From assembly GCF_000374025.1 (NCBI RefSeq), contig NZ_KB893181.1, forward strand, positions 1 to 64,000: 64,000 nucleotides of DNA, given 5' to 3'. The position numbers were made by a program, and so were the translations under genes. How positions within the stretch are numbered: position 1 is the stretch's first letter; every line of letters begins with the position of its first letter. This stretch comes from Spirosoma panaciterrae DSM 21099. Lineage in GTDB: Bacteria; Bacteroidota; Bacteroidia; Cytophagales; Spirosomataceae. Below the pieces are notes generated by a model. It was not told where the DNA came from. It was given only the letters and a program-made list of their open reading frames with translations, and ran no database searches. Below, piece after piece: positions 53,803 to 62,797 of the stretch.

Positions 53803-54078
53803 ATGGCCATGGACTGCAAATTTATTGAAAAAGCCACGGGAGCTATGGCCGACAGATCCCGGCTATCCATCCTGATCGAACTCGCCAAAAAGGAAACATT
53901 GACCAATGCTGAGGTAATGGAACTGGTGGGGCTTTCTCAACCCTGCGTTTCGCATCACATCAAACAATTGATCGACAGTGGCTTAGTGAATTCATCGAAA
54001 GATGGGCGTAACATACACCTTCGGTTAAATAAAGAAGCTATTCAGCAATTGACGGTTTTCCTGGACGGGCTAGGCTAA
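53803..54078 (+). CDS. ArsR-family winged-helix transcriptional regulator
   Basis: From the ATG at 53803 (a TTG at 53779 adds eight unlikely residues) the 91-residue protein has the ArsR winged-helix fold: LADRSRLSILIELAKKE-like start helix, then the recognition helix in VGLSQPCVSHHIKQLIDSG and the wing DGRNIHLRLN. It has two cysteines, Cys5 and Cys48 (the latter in the recognition helix), but not the classical CxC metal site. It lies about 100 bases before an old-yellow-enzyme gene and probably regulates it. Confidence 0.85.
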   Translation: MAMDCKFIEKATGAMADRSRLSILIELAKKETLTNAEVMELVGLSQPCVSHHIKQLIDSGLVNSSKDGRNIHLRLNKEAIQQLTVFLDGLG

Positions 54079-54181
54079 AAATTTTGTTGAATACATCCAA
54101 ACTTTTGAATATATGGATGTGTTGAGGCAAAGAGGATCCAGTACAACCCACTCTAATCTCATCATTAAAAACAGTAAAATA

Positions 54182-55288
54182 ATGGCAGATAAACTGTTCT
54201 CAAAAGCTAAGCTTGGTGCATTAACGCTTCAAAATCATGTAGTAATGGCTCCGATGACCCGTAGCCGAGCGTTGGGCAATATTCCAAACGACATGATTGC
54301 CGAGTATTACGAACAACGAGCTACGGCCGGATTAATCATTACCGAAGGAACGGCTCCTTCCCCCAACGGGTTAGGCTACGCCCGGATACCCGGTATTTAT
54401 AGCGCTGAGCAGGTGGAAGGCTGGAAGAAAGTTACTACGGCTGTGCATGAGAAAGGAAGCCGGATTTTTGTCCAGCTGATGCACACCGGACGAATTTCAC
54501 ATCCAGCCAATATGCCTTCAGGAGCCGAGGTTGTAGCCCCTTCGGCCATAACGGCGGCTGGAAGCATCTGGACAGATACCGAAGGGCTGGTTCCGAATGC
54601 AACCCCGCGCGAAATGACGGGTGAGGATGTACAGTCGGCTATTCAGGAGTTTGCGCAGGCTGCTAAGAATGCCGTAGAGGCTGGTTTCGATGGTATTGAA
54701 CTGCATGGAGCTAACGGTTATCTGATCGAACAGTTTCTAAGTGACCGTAGTAACCAACGTACCGACGAGTACGGCGGATCTATTGAAAACCGGGCCCGAT
54801 TTGTTCTTGATGTGGCGGCAGCGTCGATTGCTGCTATTGGTACCGAAAAGGTAGGGGTAAGATTATCGCCTTTCGGAGCGGCTGGCGATCTGATGCCCCA
54901 CGCCGAGGATACGCATGAGCTGTATGTTTACCTGGCGCATAAGTTACAGGAACTGGGCGTAGTATATATACACTTGGTTGATCACTCGTCTCAGGGTGCT
55001 CCCGCCGTTCCACAAGCAACGGTAGAGGCTATTCGGGCGGCTTTCAAGGGGACGCTGATCTTGTGTGGCAATTACAATGTGGAGCGAGCCGAAGCTGATC
55101 TGGAAAGTGGGAAAGCTGATCTGATTGCGTTCGGGCGTCCGTTCATTGCCAATCCTGATTTGGTGGAGCGTCTGCAAACGGGGGCTGAACTGGCCCAGTT
55201 TGACGCATCAACCTTTTTCGCACCAGGCCCTAACGGCTTCGAGCAAGGCTTTATCGATTATCCAGCGCTTGCCGAAGCTCAGGTATAA
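54182..55288 (+). CDS. Old-yellow-enzyme-family alkene reductase (NemA-like)
   Basis: From the ATG at 54182 the protein is 368 residues; the longer frame from 54113 lacks family similarity in its first 23 residues. The FMN/TIM-barrel signature is complete: LQNHVVMAPMTRSRA, QLMHTGRISHPANMP, and the substrate pair in GIELHGANGYLIEQFLSD, followed by RTDEYGGSIENRARF. These enzymes reduce electrophilic alkenes and nitro compounds with NADPH, a detoxification role. The upstream ArsR gene is its likely regulator. A strong bidirectional terminator follows. Confidence 0.93.
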   Translation: MADKLFSKAKLGALTLQNHVVMAPMTRSRALGNIPNDMIAEYYEQRATAGLIITEGTAPSPNGLGYARIPGIYSAEQVEGWKKVTTAVHEKGSRIFVQLMHTGRISHPANMPSGAEVVAPSAITAAGSIWTDTEGLVPNATPREMTGEDVQSAIQEFAQAAKNAVEAGFDGIELHGANGYLIEQFLSDRSNQRTDEYGGSIENRARFVLDVAAASIAAIGTEKVGVRLSPFGAAGDLMPHAEDTHELYVYLAHKLQELGVVYIHLVDHSSQGAPAVPQATVEAIRAAFKGTLILCGNYNVERAEADLESGKADLIAFGRPFIANPDLVERLQTGAELAQFDASTFFAPGPNGFEQGFIDYPALAEAQV

Positions 55289-55309
55289 TCCTACTTTTCA
55301 TTTTCATAC

Positions 55310-55341
55310 AAAAAAGCGCTCTAAACATAGAGCGCTTTTTT
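55310..55341. terminator. Bidirectional intrinsic terminator
   Basis: A perfect 13-bp stem (55310-55322 with 55329-55341, core AGCGCTCT/AGAGCGCT), 6-base loop, with A and T runs on both sides. It separates the convergent alkene reductase and gldG genes. Confidence 0.92.
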
Positions 55342-55343
55342 GA

Positions 55344-57011
55344 TTATTGGCCATAACTACGTCGTCGCATAAATTGCCACACAACGCCTATAATCCCTAA
55401 TAAGGCCAAGGGCCCCAGTACGTTAAGTGCCTGCCAGCCGGTTCGGGTTGAGTCGACACGAATTTTGTCCAGCGGGCGAAGCGTAACTACCCGGTTACGA
55501 GCCGCAATAACTCCGTTTGGGTCAATTAGATAATCAATGGCATTCAGGGCAAAATCCTTATTGGCAAATGTGGTGCGTGTATAGCGGTCGAAGCCGAGCG
55601 GATACGGAGTTTGACGTTTATAATCGACATCGTTTACGATCAAGTCCCCATCCGAACAAACCAGTACGCGTGAGGCTATTCCTTCGGCCTTGAAGCCAGC
55701 AGCGCGTGGGTCGCCGGGTAAAATACGATTGGCATACAACGACTGAAATTTACCTTCGAGCAGGCAGCCTACAATCTGGGGGCCATCGGTATAGGTGGCT
55801 GGGTCAGGTTGCTGACGAGCTTCGTTATAGGAGATCAAAGCCGGTGTTTTCAGAAGCTTTGTGTAGGCCGACGTAAGTAATAAAGGCGTTTTCTGAACAC
55901 CTGCCGAATGAACCGTATCAAGGGTACTAACAAACCGGCCGAGTACCGCGTCCAGATTGCGGACAATTGGATTGTTCGATGTGCCAAAGTTGTTGATCAT
56001 GGGATAAAACCGCCAGGGGACTAACTGAATATTGGGCTTATCACCCATGTTGCCCACATCGAATGGAATGGGCGCGCAATACATATCTTTGACGACATCG
56101 CGATTCAGGCGTATACCCCACCGGAAAAACAAATCGTCGAGATTCAGGCTGAGTGGCTGTGCATAGGTGCCTTGATTGCTAACACTATCGACCCGCTGCC
56201 CATCCACAAAAAATAACACTCGCCCCCCCTTTACGACGAACTGATCGAGTTTGAAAATTTCGTCGTCCGAAAACGCTTTGTCGGGTTTTGTTACCAGCAG
56301 CAGATCGACATTCTCGACGGGCCCCGGCTTATTCATATCGACAAAAAACAGGTCATAATTTTCCTGAACCGAAGCCAGTAGGTCAGAGAAGCGAGACGGG
56401 GGCACCTGTGTATGACCAAATACCAGCCCTACGCGTCGTCGGGTTTCTTTGGTAAGCGTCAATTTTCGAATGGCTGAAGCCAACTGAAACTCGACACCTT
56501 CATACGATTGGTTCAGTTGCTCCTGCGGTGATGCCGTTTTATTGCCTTTCAGAAGCAGCACAGCTACTTCCTGCCCTTTATACGAAACAATAGCACCTGG
56601 GAAAATAAGCTTTTCAGTTCGTTTGCCGCCTTCATTATCAAACAGATTAGTAGGAAACAAACCCTTTTGCTGGAGCTTGTCGATCAGTTTGTTTTTGGCT
56701 TCAGGGTTGGTCACGTCGTCGGGATTGATGAACCGATACGTAACGGTTTTAGCCGCTTCGGCCTGAAAACCATCCAATGTTTCCCGGACAGCATTTTCAA
56801 GTCGCTTAAAACCCGGCGGTAGATCACCGGTCAGATACACATCGACGTGAACATCATCGGGTAGATTTACCAGCAGATTCTGGGTGGCTTCCGATAAGGT
56901 AAACCGCTTTTCCTGGGTTAGGTCAAGGCGAAAAAACACAAACGCCGACAAAACATTAACGGCAACGAGGGCAACAAGTATAAGAAGGGTGCGTAAGAGG
57001 GCAGAGTTCAT
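55344..57011 (-). CDS. gldG: Gliding-motility-associated ABC transporter protein GldG
   Basis: The 555-residue protein has an N-terminal membrane helix (LLILVALVAVNVLSAFVFF), then the GldG opening FRLDLTQEKRFTLSEATQNLL, a long extracytoplasmic region with VGLVFGHTQVPPSRF and ISYNEARQQPDPATY, and a C-terminal membrane helix (LNVLGPLALLGIIGVVWQFM). In Flavobacterium GldG works with GldA and GldF in gliding. The partner gene gldF, usually adjacent, is not in the window; the upstream minus-strand gene is an unrelated small coiled-coil protein. Confidence 0.88.
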   Translation of the reverse strand: MNSALLRTLLILVALVAVNVLSAFVFFRLDLTQEKRFTLSEATQNLLVNLPDDVHVDVYLTGDLPPGFKRLENAVRETLDGFQAEAAKTVTYRFINPDDVTNPEAKNKLIDKLQQKGLFPTNLFDNEGGKRTEKLIFPGAIVSYKGQEVAVLLLKGNKTASPQEQLNQSYEGVEFQLASAIRKLTLTKETRRRVGLVFGHTQVPPSRFSDLLASVQENYDLFFVDMNKPGPVENVDLLLVTKPDKAFSDDEIFKLDQFVVKGGRVLFFVDGQRVDSVSNQGTYAQPLSLNLDDLFFRWGIRLNRDVVKDMYCAPIPFDVGNMGDKPNIQLVPWRFYPMINNFGTSNNPIVRNLDAVLGRFVSTLDTVHSAGVQKTPLLLTSAYTKLLKTPALISYNEARQQPDPATYTDGPQIVGCLLEGKFQSLYANRILPGDPRAAGFKAEGIASRVLVCSDGDLIVNDVDYKRQTPYPLGFDRYTRTTFANKDFALNAIDYLIDPNGVIAARNRVVTLRPLDKIRVDSTRTGWQALNVLGPLALLGIIGVVWQFMRRRSYGQ

Positions 57012-57126
57012 ACGGGACTATAACGAAAGAACGCCGTGCCTTGTATACATAGTTTTCAGGATTCGGTATTGCGCTGAGAACTAATTCGGTGTAGTATAAT
57101 GGGCAGGTATCATGAACGGAATACCG

Positions 57127-57375
57127 TTAATTCAGTCGCTGTTCTGGAATACGAGTCAGGTTGATCGTCTTGGCGTCGTCCAAAGCGGCTTGCGGAGAGT
57201 CTATCTTGTCTGGGTCCATTCCCAATTCTCTCATAATCCGATACTGGCGGGCTTCGATATAAGTCAACCGGGCAATGAGCTGACTCATCCGCGTCTCCTG
57301 CTCGTCTTGCCGGGCAAGTAGATAAGCCGTTTTTTCTTCCAGTTCGTTTAAGCGTTGTTTGTCACGGTCGGTCAT
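57127..57375 (-). CDS. Small coiled-coil hypothetical protein (82 aa)
   Basis: The protein is mostly one charged helix with heptad character (LNELEEKTAYLLARQDEQE ... LIARLTYIEARQYRIM), suggesting a short coiled coil, then a polar tail. No signal peptide, membrane segment or known domain is seen. It lies on the same strand as gldG (115 bases upstream of it) and lptD. Coding bias and a plausible start support a real gene. Function unknown. Confidence 0.65.
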   Translation of the reverse strand: MTDRDKQRLNELEEKTAYLLARQDEQETRMSQLIARLTYIEARQYRIMRELGMDPDKIDSPQAALDDAKTINLTRIPEQRLN

Positions 57376-57459
57376 AGTTACAAGTCAGAAAAAGTTATAG
57401 CTGCAAGATAACATTTTTTGTATTCCCGGCCACAAACCGAAATGGATTGGAATCAGGGC

Positions 57460-60441
57460 TTACCGGCCATAGAAACCACCGTTATCGTAGAAGCTCCGGC
57501 GACGGCTTAACTTCAGCTCCTGGAGAATCGACGAGCGGGCCCGCAGGTCGAACGAGTAGTTGCCCGAGCGGAAGTTATTGCCCGAATAGGGAGTCCAGTT
57601 AAACGCCATTTCCCAGCAGTGCAGGTCGCGGTTGATACCGATTGTAGTTAACGTAGGGCTTTTGAACTGGAAATCGTAGCCTGTCTGGATGGTGATTTTC
57701 CATTTGGGTGTCAGGCTGAGGTCGCCAGTCAACGTAAGGGCCTGAACTACCTGCGAGAGTTGCGGGGTTAGTTTGGTCAGCCCAAAGGTATAGCTTACGT
57801 TCATCGACCAGGGGATGTTGAAGTCGACGTACAGTTCAGGATTGTTGTTGATGGCTTTAAGTGTTGCTTCCGATGCGTTCGGGCTGGATTTCGGTTTATC
57901 GGCCTGTTTGGGAGCGAATCGGGCACTTATGTAAGCCTGTAAGTTGGTGAGCCGCAATAGCCCCTGCCCAGCCTGGAAAGCATACAGATTCGGAACGCGG
58001 GTGTATTGCTGATCGACATACGGCTCCTGCAACGATTGAAGCGAAGGCGAATACGAGAGAGGTGTTATTGTGCTGGTCGTGGTAGCAAAGTAATAGGCCG
58101 CCGTGCCACCGTAGGCCCGATACGCATACGGATCGAAGGTTGACGAAAAGTTAAAGCTGATGTTTTTGAAAATCTGTGTATTCGCACTAACCGCAATAGG
58201 CGACAGCTTGTAATCGGGAGCCAGCAGGTTATAACTGCCGTTGATGCTCAGGTTATCGAAAATCGGAATCTTTTTAAAGTCCTGCCCCGACGAATCGCTA
58301 CGGGTACGAACTTTCATTTCCAACTGGTTCACAATCCCGAAATTGATAAAGGCCGATTCGGTACTGGAGGCACTGGTACTTCCGCCATCGATGCCCCGAA
58401 ATCTTGAGATGGTACGGCGGTAGAGCGGCAGGTTGGCGAGCGCTCCACGGGCTTCCAAAACAAAAAATTGACCATACCTTGGGTTGGTAAAATCAGGAAC
58501 GTAGCTAAACGAAATCGACGGGGCTACGGTGTGTCGAATGGCCTCAACGCGTTTGCTACGGATAAAATAGGTTCCATAGAACCGCGTGTTCATACTGGCA
58601 TTGATGGAAAAATTGTAGGACGGGAAAAAGCCGCGTGCTGTATCAATTTTTACATCGTTATGCGTAGCATTATAAGCTAAGTTTGGCTCTAGCCTTTTGC
58701 TGTAGATGTTTCCTTGCAGCGAGAATCCGGGTGTCAGGTTGATGTACCGAAATAGCTTTACGTTGGGCAACGAGATAGGGATGCTATACTGAGCCTGTAA
58801 CGTCCGGTTTAGCCAGATTCGGTCCAGGTTGGCGAAGTTGAAAGCGATCAGGTTCGGGTCTGCTGCCACAATCCCTAAGCGTAGGTTGTTGGCTCGGGTA
58901 ATACTATCCTGAATACGCTGAACGGTACTGATCGTGGTCAGATTGGTAACAACGGGGAAACCCAGACCTGTGGTGTCGATCTGCCGACGGATGGTATTAC
59001 TCACCCCAATCGAGCCGCTTACATCCAGACCGACCCGGAAACTTTCGTACCAACGACCTGAGCCACCTTTTAGCGCGAATGGCGAGATTTGGTTCACCCC
59101 AAAGTTGAAGCTTGACGAAACATCGGTCTTCCCGTTTTCGCGTACACCCGTTTGCTGGTTTACCTGTCCAAACTGCTGGTTTACCCGGATGTTGGCGCCT
59201 GCTCGCACATATTGGCCGAAGGAACGGCTGTACTGAACCGACGAACCCGCCACGTTGGAGATATACGATTGGGTACTGTAAGAGTTGAACTGGTTATAGC
59301 TGTTGCTGCTGACATTGACATTGGCCGAGAAACTGCCCCGGCCGCGCGGTACGGGCGAGTGCGACCACGTAAAGGAAAAGTCGTTGCGTGGGCTTTGAGT
59401 GGTATCGACCCGGTCGCCGGAGCGGTTACGGTTAAATTGCAGGTTTACGCTACCGCTAAATCGATAACGCTTATTATAAGCCGATGATACCCCCAACCCC
59501 CAGCTTCCGCGAGAATAAATCTGACCTTTGAATTGCAATCCCAGATTTTCGCTGACAGCCCAGTAGTAGCCGCCATCGCGCAGGTAGAATCCGCGCCCGT
59601 TGGGCTCTTCGCCGTATTGAGGCACAATAAGTCCCGAAACACCGATCTCTTTTCGTTTTGGAAACGGGAAAAAGCCAAAGGGTAATCCAATGGGCAACGG
59701 GATCTGATTGATGACCAGATTGAACGGCCCCGCCACCACCTGCTTATTGTGGATAACCTTGAGCTTACTGGCGTTGATATGAAAGTGTGGAATGGCCAGG
59801 TTACAGGTTGTATAGATCGCTTTACCGATATACAGGTTATCTTCAGCATCTTTTTTGACCGTCGTTCCCCGGATATTTCCTTCGCCCTGTTGCGTGACTA
59901 CACCCTGAATGCGGCCTTTTTGGGATTTGAAGTTGTATCGTATTTCTTTGGTGTCGTATTTGCCTTCGCCATCCTGGAAAATAGGCCGTCCAATCGTTTT
60001 TTTAGTGGTTGAATCATAGCGTCCTCGGGCATATACTTCATTGGTCAGGTAGTTCAGACGGATGTAGTCAGCTTTCAGGGAAATCTCGCCGTATATGACG
60101 CTGGCATCCCCAAATAATTCAACAGTCTGGCCATCGGCGGCATAGATTGTTGAATCTTTGGCCTGGTATTTGACCGTAGTTTTAAAATCATCGGTGCCTT
60201 TTGTGGTATCAATTTTGGCCGTGTCGTTTGCTGTAACTCGCAATGAATCAGTGGTATTGCTCGTTGTAGACTGTGGCCGAACGGTATTGGGCGACACAAT
60301 ACCCGGGGTAGTCTTACTGGGTACGCGCTGGGTGGGTACTGTAGCCGGGGGAATACCTCCTTTGGCGGGTAGTTGAGGCAGTGTTTTTTGTTGCCCCAGC
60401 GCCGTAAACGCCCAGAGTAGCCAGAACAGACTGACAGTCAT
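57460..60441 (-). CDS. lptD: Putative LPS-assembly protein LptD (outer-membrane beta-barrel)
   Basis: From the ATG at 60441 the protein is 993 residues and opens with a signal-like segment (MTVSLFWLLWAFTALGQ). The longer frame from 60561 would start upstream of a good minus-strand promoter element, so it is rejected. After a Thr/Pro/Ser-rich linker there is an OstA/LptA-like domain (YAADGQTVELFGDASVIYG, then ADYIRLNYLTNEVYARG), PLPIGLPFGFFPFPKR and a large C-terminal beta-barrel ending in aromatic residues. It would insert lipopolysaccharide into the outer membrane. It is divergent from an amidase gene. Confidence 0.85.
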   Translation of the reverse strand: MTVSLFWLLWAFTALGQQKTLPQLPAKGGIPPATVPTQRVPSKTTPGIVSPNTVRPQSTTSNTTDSLRVTANDTAKIDTTKGTDDFKTTVKYQAKDSTIYAADGQTVELFGDASVIYGEISLKADYIRLNYLTNEVYARGRYDSTTKKTIGRPIFQDGEGKYDTKEIRYNFKSQKGRIQGVVTQQGEGNIRGTTVKKDAEDNLYIGKAIYTTCNLAIPHFHINASKLKVIHNKQVVAGPFNLVINQIPLPIGLPFGFFPFPKRKEIGVSGLIVPQYGEEPNGRGFYLRDGGYYWAVSENLGLQFKGQIYSRGSWGLGVSSAYNKRYRFSGSVNLQFNRNRSGDRVDTTQSPRNDFSFTWSHSPVPRGRGSFSANVNVSSNSYNQFNSYSTQSYISNVAGSSVQYSRSFGQYVRAGANIRVNQQFGQVNQQTGVRENGKTDVSSSFNFGVNQISPFALKGGSGRWYESFRVGLDVSGSIGVSNTIRRQIDTTGLGFPVVTNLTTISTVQRIQDSITRANNLRLGIVAADPNLIAFNFANLDRIWLNRTLQAQYSIPISLPNVKLFRYINLTPGFSLQGNIYSKRLEPNLAYNATHNDVKIDTARGFFPSYNFSINASMNTRFYGTYFIRSKRVEAIRHTVAPSISFSYVPDFTNPRYGQFFVLEARGALANLPLYRRTISRFRGIDGGSTSASSTESAFINFGIVNQLEMKVRTRSDSSGQDFKKIPIFDNLSINGSYNLLAPDYKLSPIAVSANTQIFKNISFNFSSTFDPYAYRAYGGTAAYYFATTTSTITPLSYSPSLQSLQEPYVDQQYTRVPNLYAFQAGQGLLRLTNLQAYISARFAPKQADKPKSSPNASEATLKAINNNPELYVDFNIPWSMNVSYTFGLTKLTPQLSQVVQALTLTGDLSLTPKWKITIQTGYDFQFKSPTLTTIGINRDLHCWEMAFNWTPYSGNNFRSGNYSFDLRARSSILQELKLSRRRSFYDNGGFYGR

Positions 60442-60513
60442 CTGTATCCAAATTGGTCGTTTATTCAGGGGCCGCAAAATAAAGTCTCTGTTTTTCAGGT
60501 TTATTAAAAAAAT

Positions 60514-60521
60514 TATATTTG
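60514..60521 (+). promoter_or_regulatory. Bacteroidota-type -7 element for the amidase gene
   Basis: TATATTTG matches TAnnTTTG, about 62 bases before the amidase start. It lies inside the leader of the divergent lptD gene. Confidence 0.5.
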
Positions 60522-60548
60522 CCAGTAGACCGTTAAGTCTATGGTTTA

Positions 60549-60556
60549 CAAAGGTA
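60549..60556 (-). promoter_or_regulatory. Bacteroidota-type -7 element for lptD
   Basis: The minus strand reads TACCTTTG, matching TAnnTTTG. It overlaps the first codons of the longest possible lptD frame and so favours the start at 60441, with a leader of about 100 bases. Confidence 0.55.
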
Positions 60557-60583
60557 TCCACGAACAGTTATCCTACTATCGCT

Positions 60584-61489
60584 TTGAAACGTTTTTGGCT
60601 GTTAAAAATTATTAAACCCATGAGCCTTCCCGCTCCCGGAATAATGACAACTTTGGTCTTTGCCATCGTACCCTTACTGGCGATGACCAGTCCAGATTCG
60701 TTACCCTTTGGTCCTGTTCAGGAGTCAACACAGCAGGCAGGCCCGCAGGATAAAGAAGCCACACAGGAGAATGACGCCCCCAACCAGCTTCGAACCATTG
60801 TGCTCGATGCGGGCCACGGTGGCAAAGATCCTGGTACGCATGGTCGATATGCCAAAGAAAAAACGATTAATCTGGATTTAGTCCTTTTACTGGGTCGCAA
60901 AATTAAGGAGAAGCACCCAAACGTTCGGGTCATTTACACACGAACTTCGGACCATTTCGTCGAATTGTTGGAACGTGGCGCTATTGCCAACCGCAACCGG
61001 GCCGATTTGTTCATCTCGATCCACTGCAATGCCAGTCCGTCGAGTAGCCGGGTATATGGTACTGAAACCTACACATTGGGGCTGCACCGTACCCAAAGTA
61101 ACCTGGATGTGGCCCGCCGTGAAAATGCAGTTATCCTTCAGGAAAAGAATTATCAGCAAACCTATAAAGGCTTTGACCCCAATTCGCCACTGGCTACGAT
61201 TATGCTGGCCAACTATCAGCATGCGTTTATTGCCAGCAGCATCAATTTTGCCGAAAAACTGGAGAAAAGCTTTCATTTTAATGCCAGTCGAAAGAGTAAC
61301 GGTGTTAAGCAGGCCGGCTTTATTGTGCTCTGGAAAACGACCATGCCTAGTGTTCTGATTGAGAGCGGTTATCTGACCAATCGCGAAGAAGAAGATTATC
61401 TGCGGTCTGAGGAAGGGCAGGAGGAGATGGCCGACGCTATTTACAAAGCCTTTGCCCGGTACAAAGAGGAAGTTGAAGCGGGTGAGTAA
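60584..61489 (+). CDS. N-acetylmuramoyl-L-alanine amidase (Amidase_3)
   Basis: The 301-residue protein has an N-terminal hydrophobic segment (MTTLVFAIVPLLAM) for export and a zinc amidase domain: His78 in VLDAGHGGKDPG, a Glu in KEKTINLDL, His147 in FISIHCNA and the catalytic Glu in SVLIESGYLTN. It cuts the bond between muramic acid and the peptide stem of peptidoglycan, usually during cell separation. The start is taken as TTG at 60584; ATG codons at 60620 and 60644 are alternatives. An MlaD-type gene follows after 165 bases. Confidence 0.92.
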   Translation: MKRFWLLKIIKPMSLPAPGIMTTLVFAIVPLLAMTSPDSLPFGPVQESTQQAGPQDKEATQENDAPNQLRTIVLDAGHGGKDPGTHGRYAKEKTINLDLVLLLGRKIKEKHPNVRVIYTRTSDHFVELLERGAIANRNRADLFISIHCNASPSSSRVYGTETYTLGLHRTQSNLDVARRENAVILQEKNYQQTYKGFDPNSPLATIMLANYQHAFIASSINFAEKLEKSFHFNASRKSNGVKQAGFIVLWKTTMPSVLIESGYLTNREEEDYLRSEEGQEEMADAIYKAFARYKEEVEAGE

Positions 61490-61654
61490 CTTCACTACAT
61501 AGTGGCTTACGTTCAATCAATTCTCGCATCAACTTAGTTCGCTGCTTTACTAAATTCGCCCGGCTGTGGGACAAACGACCCCAAAAGTTGGTTATACATC
61601 CAACCAGTCTGGTTAGGACTGCCCATAACTGGGTTGTTCACCTTCACGCAACAC

Positions 61655-62647
61655 ATGAAAATTTCACAGGAAGTAAAGGTAGGCTTGTTGGCTGTTGTCT
61701 CGCTGCTGATGTTCTACTATGGATTTCGCTTTTTGAAAGGCTCTGATTTCTTTTCCTCAACGAATAAGTATCAGGTCGTATATGATAATATTGATGGTCT
61801 GGTGCCCTCTAACCCCGTTCGAATCAACGGCTTATCGGTAGGGCGGGTGAAGAGCATCGAGATTTTACAGAATCAGGATAATAAACTTCTGGTAACGCTG
61901 GAGCTAAATAAAACGATTCGGGTTACGCAGGGATCTAAAGCCGTTCTGGACGACGACGGACTGCTGGGAGGGAAGCTCATCAGGCTGAACATTAACTCAA
62001 AAGCCCCTGAACTCGAAGATGGTGGTATGTTGGTTGCCGCCAAAGAATCAGGTTTGTCGGCCCTGATTCGCGAAAAAACCCTGCCCGTTCTGAACAACGT
62101 CGATTCGTTGACCTTCCAGCTCAACCGGGTAGTAGCTCAGTTCGATCAGACAGGGTCTATGCTCAAACAAACGCTTCAGAGTGCAAACAATGGAGTCAAA
62201 ACGCTCGATCTTACTATTGCCGAAAACCGGGCCGGTTTGAAAGCTACCTTGGCCAGTGTGAGCCATTTGGCGGCATCGCTCGTAGAAACCGAAAAACAAC
62301 TTAAGCCCATTCTGGCTAAAGCCGATACGTTTGCCGATTCGCTGCAGGGATTGCAGTTAAAACAGACCTTGCTGACAGTCAACAAAACGGTCGATAACCT
62401 GCAGAAGATTCTGGCTGACGTCAACAGTGGACGGGGCTCGTTGGGCAAACTGACATCGGATGAGAAACTTTACCAGAATGTAAATGCCACTGCGGCCAGC
62501 CTGGAAAAACTTCTGACCGATCTGCGCGAGCATCCTAAGCGATACGTACAGTTTTCCCTTTTTGGCAAGAAAGAGCAGCCTTATACCGCGCCAGCGACCA
62601 GTACAACCATCACTACTGTGATTCCTGCTGATTCTACGAAGAAGTAA
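61655..62647 (+). CDS. MlaD/MCE-domain lipid-transport protein
   Basis: From the ATG at 61655 (a TTG seven codons earlier is possible) the 330-residue protein has a single N-terminal membrane helix (VGLLAVVSLLMFYYGFRFLKG), an MCE domain (YQVVYDNIDGLVPSNPVRINGLSVGRVKSIEI by its parts, with LDDDGLLGGKLIRL), then a long helical region and a short tail. MCE proteins form hexameric rings that shuttle phospholipids between membranes. The partner ATPase and permease (MlaF/MlaE) are not adjacent. It fits the envelope theme with lptD and the amidase. Confidence 0.9.
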   Translation: MKISQEVKVGLLAVVSLLMFYYGFRFLKGSDFFSSTNKYQVVYDNIDGLVPSNPVRINGLSVGRVKSIEILQNQDNKLLVTLELNKTIRVTQGSKAVLDDDGLLGGKLIRLNINSKAPELEDGGMLVAAKESGLSALIREKTLPVLNNVDSLTFQLNRVVAQFDQTGSMLKQTLQSANNGVKTLDLTIAENRAGLKATLASVSHLAASLVETEKQLKPILAKADTFADSLQGLQLKQTLLTVNKTVDNLQKILADVNSGRGSLGKLTSDEKLYQNVNATAASLEKLLTDLREHPKRYVQFSLFGKKEQPYTAPATSTTITTVIPADSTKK

Positions 62648-62797
62648 AAGCAGTAGAGATATAGGTTGCTTTTAGATGGCTATATCCGTGTTGTGTGGTA
62701 AGCTTTCCATTCAAACGATTAAGTTGACGCTTCCGTTGGCGAGCGTATATGTCCGGCCAATAGGGTTGGTTATTGTTAAATCCGTTTAAAGGCTTTG

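Noticed and set aside
60887..61516. 209-residue open frame on the minus strand opposite the amidase
   Set aside because: It lies across a well-supported amidase gene and shows no domain or signal; it is a codon-bias shadow.
62645..62674. 8-bp inverted repeat TAAAAGCA/TGCTTTTA at the MlaD gene stop
   Set aside because: AT-rich, weak stem that overlaps the stop codon; could be chance.
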